11,915 nucleotides of DNA from Wohlfahrtiimonas sp. Lineage in GTDB: Bacteria > Pseudomonadota > Gammaproteobacteria > Cardiobacteriales > Wohlfahrtiimonadaceae. Under the pieces are notes generated by a model. That model was not told the origin of the DNA and ran no database searches. It was given only the letters and a program-made list of their open reading frames with translations. Position 1 is the first letter of the stretch. Every line of letters starts with the position of its first letter. The stretch is from positions 1-11,915 of the forward strand of contig JASLHB010000096.1 in NCBI GenBank assembly GCA_030149965.1, given 5' to 3'. Made by a program: the position numbers and the translations under genes. Shown here piece by piece: positions 1 to 7,546 of this stretch.

Positions 1-359
1 CCAAAATATTGGTTGTAGCCTTTCATGAAGCCATCAAAGTCCATTTTGCCAGTTTCTGGTGTTGCTACCAAGAAAGCTTGCATTTTAACAATGTCAGAGA
101 TTTCCAAACCTTTTGCTTTCAATTGTGCTTCAATACCTTTCAAAACGCTAACTGTTTGCGCTTCTGTATTACCAAAAGTACCATCTTCCTGTTTTGCAGG
201 AACAACACCACTTAAGTAATAAGTTTTAACAGTGCTAGGAACTTCTACAACTGTTGAAATTGGAAAATTACCAGGAGCTGGTGTACGTACGATTTCATCT
301 GCCATAGCGCCGCCCATAATAGTTGATGCACAAATTAATGCTGCTAATGTCTTTTTCAT
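1..359 (-). CDS. Exported RidA/YjgF-family protein (N-terminal part, cut by window edge)
   Basis: The first 119 residues are visible and the C-terminus lies beyond base 1. Residues 1-20 form a clear signal peptide: KK at positions 2-3, a short hydrophobic core, and an AMA cleavage site before D21. The mature part reads as the RidA/Rid fold: YYLSGVVP at 47-54, EAQTVSVLKGIEAQLKAKG at 66-84, and DIVKMQAFLV at 89-98. Cytosolic RidA hydrolyses reactive enamine/imine intermediates from PLP enzymes. The catalytic arginine of that subgroup lies near the C-terminus and cannot be seen here, so imine deaminase activity is not established. The signal peptide places this paralogue in the periplasm, where its substrate is unknown. 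The ATG is preceded by AAGG (minus strand, 366-369), a good ribosome binding site at normal spacing. Family call is solid; function is open. Confidence 0.85.
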   Translation of the reverse strand, partial: MKKTLAALICASTIMGGAMADEIVRTPAPGNFPISTVVEVPSTVKTYYLSGVVPAKQEDGTFGNTEAQTVSVLKGIEAQLKAKGLEISDIVKMQAFLVATPETGKMDFDGFMKGYNQYF

Positions 360-456
360 ATAAATCCTTAACTGATTGCTTTTTCATGCCAATACTCAAT
401 GTTCATCAGAACACTTCATATTCCGTGCATCACTATACCGTGAATGTGCAATTTCG

Positions 457-471
457 TGTACTGTTCGTACA
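457..471. promoter_or_regulatory. Palindrome TGTAC-N5-GTACA, possible operator
   Basis: The arms TGTAC and GTACA are perfect inverted repeats around a 5-base centre. The site lies about 100 bases upstream of the RidA-like ATG, where an operator would be plausible. It matches no regulator consensus I can name with confidence, and 5-bp arms can occur by chance. Confidence 0.25.
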
Positions 472-515
472 AAATCACATCAAAACTCTTAAATAACATT
501 AGTACTATATATTTG

Positions 516-543
516 ATACAACTATGCTTTTGACAAGTTGTAT
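516..543 (-). terminator. Stem-loop just past the 545-2023 gene, possible 3' end
   Basis: ATACAACT (516-523) and AGTTGTAT (536-543) form a perfect 8-bp stem with a 12-base loop. It begins one base after the stop codon of the upstream minus-strand gene. The stem is AT-rich and no T-run follows on the minus strand, so it is a poor intrinsic terminator. It may instead be an RNA 3'-end stabiliser or a coincidence. Confidence 0.3.
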
Positions 544-544
544 A

Positions 545-2023
545 TTATTGTAAATCTTGAGCTGAATCCTCTTCTGTCTTTGGGAAATCTAAAGATTTCA
601 ATACTTCTAAGCGCTTAATGCCATCCACATTAATCACTAAACGAACCAGTTCTGTGGCAATATTATGATCATTGTTCAAGCGAATACGGCGAATCATATA
701 AACATGGTAAATCTTCTCGCCCAAAACTGGCGTTTCATCTTCTTCTAAAAATGGTAATTCCTCAAAAGCAATATCAATATAACGAAGATAATCTGAAATA
801 TTAAAACGAGTAATATCTGCAATTGGAAAACGTGTTTTTTCGAATAAATTTGGCTGATTCATCAAATGAACTTCTTTTTTATAAAAGAGAATATCTTCAT
901 CTCTATCATTATTTATAAAAAAGCCTTCATTCGTTGTTTGGTACACAGCTTTAACATCATCAGGTAATGTTGCATGAGCCACAAACCTAAATGACTCTTT
1001 ACAAATTCCAATCGGTCGCTTAACGCCTTCTTTATAAATCAACAACTTTCGATCAGGCAACCAACGCTGAAACCATTGTTGCATTTTTCGTTTACTGATA
1101 TCTTTAAAACGATCTCGAAAAATATAAGCCAAAATAATCGCTACAAAGACTTTCATACTGATATCAGCATATTGTCCGCCGCGTATATTCAACATGACAA
1201 ATAATGTAATGCTCATGGAAACTGCTGCAATGAGCGCATAAATGCCATGTAATAATAATGGTGCACCTTTACGATGATTAATATCTAAAAATAGATAACG
1301 ATTAATATATCTCCGTAAAGAGCTCCAACGATGCAAAACTTTCTCATTACTTTCGCCCGGCGTTGCAATACTTTCAGGATATTTTTCTTCACGATAATTG
1401 ATTTCTTCGCGCCAAGCACCACTGATTGCTACACGACAAGGGATTGCTCGCTCAGTGATTAATTTACATAAATAGAACGTTGTCACCCAAGAAATATACT
1501 CATCACAATATTCAAAAGCTTTCGAAGCAATTTTACCTTCTATGGCACGACAAACCGAATGCAATTCACGATAAGCTTTGATAGTTTTTTCAATATCCAC
1601 CAAAAGCAGTTGGACATTTTCTTCTGTTTTCTGATTCGGCGCTTTTAATAATGATTTGACTGCTAAACGCAAGCTTCTTTTATAAGTTAAAGCAACTCGT
1701 TTGAGAGAATTTTCATAGCTCTCCATTTCTGGCACATTCACCAACCAATCTTTCAATTCATTGGATAATTTTTCCAGCAATCCCTTTTTTTTATAAAAAT
1801 ATTTCAATTTATGAGTTGCTGGACTTAAGCGCACATAATTTTTTAATGATTTCTGAAACTCTTTGGTTGAATACGATTGTGGATTAATCTGTAAAGCAAC
1901 AGGCAGGAAAAAATACGTTTCCACTTGATACTTAATATTTTTTGCTTTGGCATGATCAAAAGAGACTCTTTGCTTGATCTCAAACTGACGGTGGCCATGG
2001 ATTTTCAATGATTCTTTAATCAT
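545..2023 (-). CDS. Inner-membrane protein of unknown function, last gene of the Na/Pi unit
   Basis: A 492-residue protein I do not recognise. The first ~240 residues are basic and mostly helical, with no signal peptide. Two adjacent membrane helices follow at roughly 256-280 (LLLHGIYALIAAVSMSITLF) and 286-302 (ISMKVFVAIILAYIF), separated by a short loop. The remaining ~190 residues look soluble, which gives large N- and C-terminal domains on the same side, probably the cytoplasm. The reading frame can open six bases earlier at a GTG (2027-2029), but that GTG is part of the AGAGGTG ribosome binding site. The ATG at 2021-2023, five bases downstream of AGAGG, is therefore the better start. It lies only 15 bases after the symporter stop codon, so the two are almost certainly co-transcribed and may act together. 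No catalytic motif is visible. Confidence 0.8.
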   Translation of the reverse strand: MIKESLKIHGHRQFEIKQRVSFDHAKAKNIKYQVETYFFLPVALQINPQSYSTKEFQKSLKNYVRLSPATHKLKYFYKKKGLLEKLSNELKDWLVNVPEMESYENSLKRVALTYKRSLRLAVKSLLKAPNQKTEENVQLLLVDIEKTIKAYRELHSVCRAIEGKIASKAFEYCDEYISWVTTFYLCKLITERAIPCRVAISGAWREEINYREEKYPESIATPGESNEKVLHRWSSLRRYINRYLFLDINHRKGAPLLLHGIYALIAAVSMSITLFVMLNIRGGQYADISMKVFVAIILAYIFRDRFKDISKRKMQQWFQRWLPDRKLLIYKEGVKRPIGICKESFRFVAHATLPDDVKAVYQTTNEGFFINNDRDEDILFYKKEVHLMNQPNLFEKTRFPIADITRFNISDYLRYIDIAFEELPFLEEDETPVLGEKIYHVYMIRRIRLNNDHNIATELVRLVINVDGIKRLEVLKSLDFPKTEEDSAQDLQ

Positions 2024-2038
2024 GTGCACCTCTTTTTA

Positions 2039-3973
2039 CTATTTTACATCTTTCTGAACCTCTTCTTCTGCTTCCTGATGTAAATCTACATCCATATCTT
2101 CTTCAACAGGTTCAACATCTTTTTCATTCTTTGCTTCATCGCTATTCACAAAAGGATACGCTTGGCTTTCAATTGTGAAGCGTAAAATACCATATAAACT
2201 TTTGATCAAACGACGACAATAACTTAAATCATTCATCACGGAACTTGTGCTAAATGCATTCACTTCTGCGTGACTGCTTGCCAAAAATAATTCACGGCGG
2301 AATACTCGCTCAAATAATTTACTCTTCTCCAACAATTCATCGATTTTTTCTAAAATAACTTCCCGTTTCACGGGATCAGCCAAATCTTCATCCAATGTGC
2401 TATAAATCGTATAAAGTGAGCGCATATTTGTATAAACAAATAATTTCAGATCATGATAGAAATCACGCATGATGCTATCATGAACCGTTAAATAACGATT
2501 AAAATTCTTCTGTAAATGCCGCCCAGATTTTACAGCATCCACCAATGATAAAGCCACCATTTGGCAGTTCAGTAAATAATCTTGATAATAATCTGCATCA
2601 TCTGAATCTGAAAAATCTATGCGGCTCATATAAATTAAAATATCGCCATATAATCCTTTCACATAACGCTGATACAAAATATTGGCATCTACAGATGCTT
2701 TATTATGACTTGCTAAAAAATTCTCTTCATTAAATATTTCTTGCATCACATCTTCTAGCGGAATATTTAAAGATAAACACAATATTTCACTGCTCACTTC
2801 ACCTAAATGCTGAACTTCTTTAAATACCGCACCAACAGCAGCTGGCGGAACGCTTAAGGATTGTTCACGTAAATATTTTGGCTGGATCGATTTTTCAATC
2901 TCTAACGGTTCATGAATTGTTTCAGCAGTTTCCACAACAGATGGCGCTTTTTCTTCATCAGGAATAATGCGTTTCAATAAGTGAATCATGCGCCCTTGAA
3001 TCCACCAAAACATCAAAACGCCAACGCCATTAAATACTGTATGGAAAAATGCCAATTCCATTGTATCGTTCAACCCAAAAAATTCGCCCAAAGAATGGCT
3101 TAAAGCTGTAATTGGTGATAAAAATATAACTATCACAAATGCCGCAGCAAAATGAAAAATAGTATGCGCAACCGCTAAACGTTTACCATCCCGCGTCCCA
3201 CCCAAAAACCCGATAATTGCTGTAGAAATTGTACTGCCTAACAAAGCGCCAATCGTCAAAACAAATGAATCATGCAAGGTGATTTGAGATAAATCTAAAG
3301 CAGTTAAAATCAACATGATGGTTGCATGGCTTGATTGTAAAACCATCGTTGCCAAGAAACCAACCACCATTAAAATTGCAAAGCGTTGCCAGCCTTCAAT
3401 GTCTGATTGTGCGAAATCAAAATTCGTTGTGAAATCAGAAAATCCTGTTTTCATGTGCGTGATTGCCAAGAAGATGAATGCAATCCCAAGAATCACTCGG
3501 CCGAATGCTTTGCTCTTGTCGCCATTGAATGATGCCAAAACGCCCAGCACCAACATAGGATAAGTGATAATGGATAAGCTCATGCTTTGCCCAGCCAATG
3601 CAAGCAACCAAATACCACTACTTGAGCCAATATAAGCACCAAGCAATATAGAGAATCCACCAGCTAACGTAATCAATGAAGCATTGATAAATGCAATGAC
3701 TAATAACGATACAATCGTAGTGGATTGCAAGATAACTGCAGCACCACCACCAAATATGAATGCTTTCCATGGTTTCGATGTGCTTTTTGCCAACAATTTC
3801 TCAAGTTTTCCACCGGCCAATTGTTGCAAGCCATCCGTCATACATTGCATACCGAATAAAAAGAATGCTAAACCAGAACACAACTCAATCCAACTGGGAT
3901 TGCCTTTAAAAGAGTATAAAAGTATTGCTGCGACTGCTAAAAATATCGCATTGCGAATTTGATTCTTATTCAT
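2039..3973 (-). CDS. Na+/phosphate symporter family protein (NptA/YjbB type, PF02690) with PhoU-like C-terminal domain
   Basis: A 644-residue membrane protein. The family hallmark is an inverted repeat of two QS-containing helices, seen as AVILQSTTIVSLL (79-91) and TMVLQSSHATIMLI (209-222). Other family features include FGMQCMTDGLQQLAGGKLEKLL (40-61), the glycine-rich GAYIGSSSG (112-120, usually GA-N-IGTT), GGTRDGKRLAVAHTIFH (258-274) and FFHTVFNGVG (309-318). About residues 380-600 are helical and soluble, consistent with a PhoU-like regulatory domain as in YjbB-type proteins. The last ~35 residues form a strongly acidic tail. Relatives move Na+ and inorganic phosphate, and YjbB has been linked to phosphate export. 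Direction and substrate cannot be read from sequence, and the N-to-Y change in the first glycine-rich motif might matter. Its Shine-Dalgarno is weak (AGTGG). It lies 92 bases after the lipoprotein gene and 15 before the two-helix protein. Confidence 0.9.
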   Translation of the reverse strand: MNKNQIRNAIFLAVAAILLYSFKGNPSWIELCSGLAFFLFGMQCMTDGLQQLAGGKLEKLLAKSTSKPWKAFIFGGGAAVILQSTTIVSLLVIAFINASLITLAGGFSILLGAYIGSSSGIWLLALAGQSMSLSIITYPMLVLGVLASFNGDKSKAFGRVILGIAFIFLAITHMKTGFSDFTTNFDFAQSDIEGWQRFAILMVVGFLATMVLQSSHATIMLILTALDLSQITLHDSFVLTIGALLGSTISTAIIGFLGGTRDGKRLAVAHTIFHFAAAFVIVIFLSPITALSHSLGEFFGLNDTMELAFFHTVFNGVGVLMFWWIQGRMIHLLKRIIPDEEKAPSVVETAETIHEPLEIEKSIQPKYLREQSLSVPPAAVGAVFKEVQHLGEVSSEILCLSLNIPLEDVMQEIFNEENFLASHNKASVDANILYQRYVKGLYGDILIYMSRIDFSDSDDADYYQDYLLNCQMVALSLVDAVKSGRHLQKNFNRYLTVHDSIMRDFYHDLKLFVYTNMRSLYTIYSTLDEDLADPVKREVILEKIDELLEKSKLFERVFRRELFLASSHAEVNAFSTSSVMNDLSYCRRLIKSLYGILRFTIESQAYPFVNSDEAKNEKDVEPVEEDMDVDLHQEAEEEVQKDVK

Positions 3974-4065
3974 ACGCCACTTAATTCAATTAATATTATT
4001 TATTAGAACCAACCATTGTAACGCTAATATATTGTTTTAGGTAATTTTCTTAGCAATTACATTGA

Positions 4066-5223
4066 TCATGAGCCATTGAGTTTTTGCGTGATATTCAAAA
4101 ATTCTTTTCTAATCTCAGGATTATCAAACGGTACAATTTCAGGCACTTGCATTGTAGAAAATGCTTGAAAATCACGTTGACTATCCTGCATCAATGATAA
4201 AACATCCAACGATATTTTCACTGTTGAATAAGTATTCATCGCGATCGCTTCACGTGATTGTGCTTTTTTCAGAATAGCTTTAGAATTCTTGGCTTGATCC
4301 TGCAAATATTTCATATAACGATCAACTGCTTCTAATGCCAGCTGATTCGCTTCGATATTCTTATCCAAAACCTTGCGTTGTTCTTTATCTGCTGTTGATT
4401 TTAAACGTTTTGCATCTTCCAAACTTTTCTTCGCTTCCACTTTATAAGTCGCCAATTGCACCATATAAATATTTTCTAATTTATAGATAAAGTTTTCCTG
4501 AATTTTCACAACCATGCGATGCAAAATCGTTGCCATTCCGTAATAGCGTTTAACCGCATCAAAATCTTGTGAATTGCTTTCCATCAAATGCTGTAACTGT
4601 TTCGAGACTGCTGTCGCACTATTAAATAACATAATAGCGCGAATAGTATCTTCGCCTGTGACAGTTGTATAAAGAAAATCTAACTGTTCAGGATCAAGCT
4701 GAATGCCAGCTTTTGCTAATTCATCGCTCATTGCGCTACGCAATTCCAATAAGCTTTTTTCTAATTCGATTAAATCTTTTTCATGGGCTTCAATTAACTG
4801 ATCAAAATCAGCTCGCGTAGATGCTGTCCATGTTTTTAATGTATCTGTTGGCGTATATTTCATCAAAGTGCTAGTTTCTTCTGAAACAGAAAATAAACGC
4901 TTTTCACGCAAATCACGCAATGTTTTGCGCTCTTCGCCAATGCGTTTTTCCACTTTAAAATAACTTTTACGCAATTTCACCAATTCAGGTAATTCTAAGC
5001 GCTCAATTAAATCATCTAGATAATCATCAATATCAGCATTGGCAGATGTTTTATCCCGCCCAAACCATTGGCTTTCTGGCAAATTAAACGATTCACCCAA
5101 AACGCTTTCCGCTTTATCCAAAATGGTTAAGCCCTTATGATCCAACTGTGCAATACTCATTTGCCCAATACAAGCTGATAAAAATAGTGCAATCACCGAA
5201 TATTTGAATCCATTTTGTTTCAT
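4066..5223 (-). CDS. Exported coiled-coil protein, probable lipoprotein, unknown function
   Basis: A 385-residue protein with an N-terminal export signal. A hydrophobic stretch leads to L15-S16-A17-C18, a good lipobox, and the residue after the cysteine is not aspartate, which would favour outer-membrane sorting. A second reading, cleavage by signal peptidase I after S-I-A at 23-25, cannot be excluded. The mature protein is charged and almost entirely helical, with probable coiled coils around 80-175 and 240-335. It ends in an ordered motif, MQVPEIVPFDNPEIRKEF (358-375). I recognise no enzyme family. It is the first gene of the minus-strand unit with the Na/Pi symporter. A periplasmic partner for that transporter is an inference from position only. 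Ribosome binding is weak (GGTG eight bases upstream), but the next methionine would destroy the signal peptide, so the first ATG is kept. Confidence 0.8.
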   Translation of the reverse strand: MKQNGFKYSVIALFLSACIGQMSIAQLDHKGLTILDKAESVLGESFNLPESQWFGRDKTSANADIDDYLDDLIERLELPELVKLRKSYFKVEKRIGEERKTLRDLREKRLFSVSEETSTLMKYTPTDTLKTWTASTRADFDQLIEAHEKDLIELEKSLLELRSAMSDELAKAGIQLDPEQLDFLYTTVTGEDTIRAIMLFNSATAVSKQLQHLMESNSQDFDAVKRYYGMATILHRMVVKIQENFIYKLENIYMVQLATYKVEAKKSLEDAKRLKSTADKEQRKVLDKNIEANQLALEAVDRYMKYLQDQAKNSKAILKKAQSREAIAMNTYSTVKISLDVLSLMQDSQRDFQAFSTMQVPEIVPFDNPEIRKEFLNITQKLNGS

Positions 5224-5239
5224 CTTAAATACACCAAAC

Positions 5240-5267
5240 TTGATAATTCTGAAGTCAACATTATACA
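5240..5267 (+). promoter_or_regulatory. Promoter for yccS
   Basis: TTGATA (5240-5245) and TATACA (5262-5267) with a 16-base spacer make a good sigma-70 pattern. Transcription would start near 5274, leaving a leader of about 73 bases. Its -10 shares four bases with the -10 of the opposing minus-strand promoter, so both cannot be occupied by RNA polymerase at once. Confidence 0.6.
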
Positions 5268-5287
5268 GCTAAAATACTTTTATCAAA
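5260..5287 (-). promoter_or_regulatory. Promoter for the minus-strand lipoprotein/Na-Pi unit
   Basis: On the minus strand TATAAT (5260-5265), a perfect -10, is preceded by TTTGAT (5282-5287) with a 16-base spacer, or TTGATA (5281-5286) with a 15-base spacer. Transcription would start near 5253, giving a leader of about 30 bases. The -10 overlaps that of the opposing yccS promoter. Confidence 0.65.
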
Positions 5288-5326
5288 TTGTCATCAAAAT
5301 TTAGTAAAATAAGCAACGATATCACT

Positions 5327-5344
5327 ATGAGCGCAATAAAATAG
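5327..5344 (+). CDS. Possible five-codon leader frame ahead of yccS
   Basis: ATG-AGC-GCA-ATA-AAA-TAG encodes MSAIK and stops two bases before the yccS ATG. Neither this frame nor yccS has a clear Shine-Dalgarno. If translated, it could hand ribosomes to yccS by termination-reinitiation. It is short enough to occur by chance, and nothing attenuator-like surrounds it. Confidence 0.15.
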   Translation: MSAIK

Positions 5345-5346
5345 TT

Positions 5347-7476
5347 ATGAAAATTCAAGCAGATCGTACCAGAAAGATTTTCTATCACAGTAATCTTCTG
5401 TTTAGCATTCGCATCATCATTGCATTGCTTGGTACAACCTTAATCCCAGCCTTAATGGGAGAAATACATGCCATTATCCCGTTAACATTGGGCGTAATCG
5501 CTGCAGCCATTTCAGACATTGACGCAAGCCCAAAACAACGATTAATCAACTTATCATTATTATTAGTATGTTTTGCCATTGCTGCATTTTCTGTAGAACT
5601 GCTCTTCCCTTATCCCGTACTATTTCTGCTGGGATTAATTTTATCGGGCTTTTCATTCACCATCATTGGTGCATTGGGGCAAAAATTTTCTGTTATTTCT
5701 CTTGGCACATTATTAATGGCAACGTACACAATGCTCGGCGTTGGCTTATTTAAAGATCAATATGTTTTATCCGCATTACTGATCTTAGGTGCTTTTTGGT
5801 ATGGCTTCATTGCTTGGATCGAATCCATCGTTCAACCCATTCGCACAACCCATGAATATCTCAACCATTCATTTAAAACATTGGGAAAATTCTTGCATGC
5901 AAAATCTCACATGTTTGATCCTGATGAAACAGATAATTTTGAAATTCAAACGGCTGAATTAACCGCAGTTAATCAATCATTGATTAAATCCATGAATGAA
6001 AGTAAACGCTCGTTATTTAACCGTTTACGTGGTGATCAAGGCCATAAACGCGTGCGCATTATGTTGAATTACTATTTTGTCGCACAAGATATTCATGAGC
6101 GCGCGGCTTCTTCCCATATCAGTTATCAAAAACTAAGTAATCAATTAAAAAACAGCGATATTTTATTCAGAATATCGAGAATATTAGCTCTACAAGGCAA
6201 AGCTTGTGCGCAAATTGCCGATAATATTAAATACCGTGAACCGTATAAACACAGCCCATTATTTGATAAATATTTCAAGCTATTAGAAGAGTCCATTCAG
6301 AATGCTGATATTTCTCCATCGCTGTGCTTAACTTTACAAAATATCATCAAAAATCTAACAGAAATTGATAAACAATTTCGTCAAATCAATCAGGCTAACT
6401 ATATTTCCCAAAACTCGATCCATAACAATATTGTGGAAGATGAAGTATCAAGTTTCAAAGATGCTTATGATCGCATCAAAAAACATTTAACATTAAAATC
6501 TTCACTATTTAGACATTCTGTACGCATTAGCTTGGTTTTTGCCGTAGGCTATCTCATCATATTATTAACCCATTTACCGCATGGTTATTGGATATTAATG
6601 ACAGGTTTAGTCATTTGCCAACCCAACTATTCAACCACTCAGAAACGCGTTTTAATTCGATTTGCAGGCACGATTCTAGGCATTTTCTTAGGCGTATTTT
6701 TCGTCTATTTATTCAATACATTGCCAACACAAATCTTCGCCATTATCACAAGCGCATGGTTATACTTTATTTTTAAAAACTCTCGCCAAGCTTCAGCGAC
6801 AGTATTTATAACATTACTAGTATTCTTCAGCTTTAGCTTAACAGGAGAAAGTTCTTGGGAAGTTGCTTGGTCACGGATTATCGCAACCATTATTGGCTCT
6901 GTGGGCGCATTACTCGCAGTATTTCTCTTATGGCCAGATTGGAAATATCGTACATTGCCAAGCTTAATTGAGACAGCTAATCACGATAATGCAAATTATC
7001 TCAAGCAAACACATCGTCAATATCAGGAAATGCGCATTGATAACGTTGATTATCGTTATGCTCGCCGTGAAGCCCATGAAAATTCTGCTGATTTATCAGA
7101 ATTAATCAGCATTATGTCCAATGAACCTAAAATCGATCATGACTTGATTGATAAAGCCTTTAGATTCCTAACATTGAATCATACATTCATCAGTTATATT
7201 GCAACATTAGGCGTACATCGTGCGTCTAAGCTTTCACCTGAAATTCAAACGATTTTCAACAACACTGAACGTTTTATTTATGAAGCGCTTTATGGCAATA
7301 ATATTGATATTCAACAATCGGAAGTATTTTGTGATGCGTTACAAGAAATGTTAGATACATTTGCAGAATATGATTATACAAACATTGATTATCAGGTGAT
7401 TTTACAATTGCAATTAATGTTACAAATTTTGCCTGAAATTATCGAAACATCGCAAACAATCATCACGAAGCGCTAA
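5347..7476 (+). CDS. yccS: YccS-type FUSC family inner-membrane protein
   Basis: A 709-residue protein, close to the usual ~720 for YccS, colinear with the family over its whole length. Layout: an N-terminal bundle of membrane helices (about 16-160) with IPLTLGVIAAAISDID (44-59) and VELLFPYP (83-90); a cytoplasmic helical region with the hallmark NYYFVAQDIHERAASSHISY (241-260); a second membrane bundle (about 390-530) containing HGYWILMTGLVICQPNYSTT (412-431); and a C-terminal helical domain ending in LPEIIE. FUSC proteins resemble fusaric-acid and aromatic-acid efflux components, but the physiological substrate of YccS is not settled, so substrate is left open. No Shine-Dalgarno is visible before the ATG; instead a five-codon reading frame ends two bases upstream. 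The gene is monocistronic, between a divergent control region and a terminator. Confidence 0.95.
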   Translation: MKIQADRTRKIFYHSNLLFSIRIIIALLGTTLIPALMGEIHAIIPLTLGVIAAAISDIDASPKQRLINLSLLLVCFAIAAFSVELLFPYPVLFLLGLILSGFSFTIIGALGQKFSVISLGTLLMATYTMLGVGLFKDQYVLSALLILGAFWYGFIAWIESIVQPIRTTHEYLNHSFKTLGKFLHAKSHMFDPDETDNFEIQTAELTAVNQSLIKSMNESKRSLFNRLRGDQGHKRVRIMLNYYFVAQDIHERAASSHISYQKLSNQLKNSDILFRISRILALQGKACAQIADNIKYREPYKHSPLFDKYFKLLEESIQNADISPSLCLTLQNIIKNLTEIDKQFRQINQANYISQNSIHNNIVEDEVSSFKDAYDRIKKHLTLKSSLFRHSVRISLVFAVGYLIILLTHLPHGYWILMTGLVICQPNYSTTQKRVLIRFAGTILGIFLGVFFVYLFNTLPTQIFAIITSAWLYFIFKNSRQASATVFITLLVFFSFSLTGESSWEVAWSRIIATIIGSVGALLAVFLLWPDWKYRTLPSLIETANHDNANYLKQTHRQYQEMRIDNVDYRYARREAHENSADLSELISIMSNEPKIDHDLIDKAFRFLTLNHTFISYIATLGVHRASKLSPEIQTIFNNTERFIYEALYGNNIDIQQSEVFCDALQEMLDTFAEYDYTNIDYQVILQLQLMLQILPEIIETSQTIITKR

Positions 7477-7493
7477 GTTCATTGATAGATACA

Positions 7494-7529
7494 AAAAAAT
7501 CCCCTAAGCGATTACTTTGGGGATTTTTT
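7494..7529. terminator. Bidirectional intrinsic terminator between yccS and bdh
   Basis: AAAAAATCCCC (7494-7504) pairs with GGGGATTTTTT (7519-7529), and the stem can extend inward through TAAG/CTTT with one mismatch. It has a T-run on the plus strand and, from the A-run, one on the minus strand. It can therefore end yccS from the left and the dehydrogenase gene, which stops at 7547, from the right. Confidence 0.9.
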
Positions 7530-7546
7530 ATTTTTGTTTAATGCGA

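Larger units (their letters stand above)
360..544. other. Intergenic region upstream of the ridA-like gene
   Basis: This 185-base gap separates two minus-strand genes. It should hold the 3' end of the upstream unit and the promoter of the RidA-like gene. I see a perfect 8-bp inverted repeat (516-543) just past the upstream stop codon, and a 5-bp-arm palindrome (457-471). A TATAGT -10-like hexamer lies on the minus strand in the CACTATACC stretch near 431-439, but it has no convincing -35 at standard spacing. I found no small ORF with a ribosome binding site here. Confidence 0.5.

Noticed and set aside
9..219. Two overlapping plus-strand frames at the left edge
   Set aside because: Both are antisense to the RidA-like gene, which has a signal peptide, family motifs and a ribosome binding site.
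430..443. TCAC-N6-GTGA inverted repeat considered as a CRP site
   Set aside because: The half sites are in the opposite orientation to TGTGA-N6-TCACA, so it is not a CRP box.
2024..2029. GTG start two codons before the ATG of the two-helix membrane protein
   Set aside because: The GTG is part of the AGAGGTG ribosome binding site; the ATG at 2021-2023 is correctly spaced from it.
3315..3962. Plus-strand frames opposite the Na/Pi symporter gene
   Set aside because: They are low-complexity shadows of a membrane protein gene with clear family motifs on the other strand.
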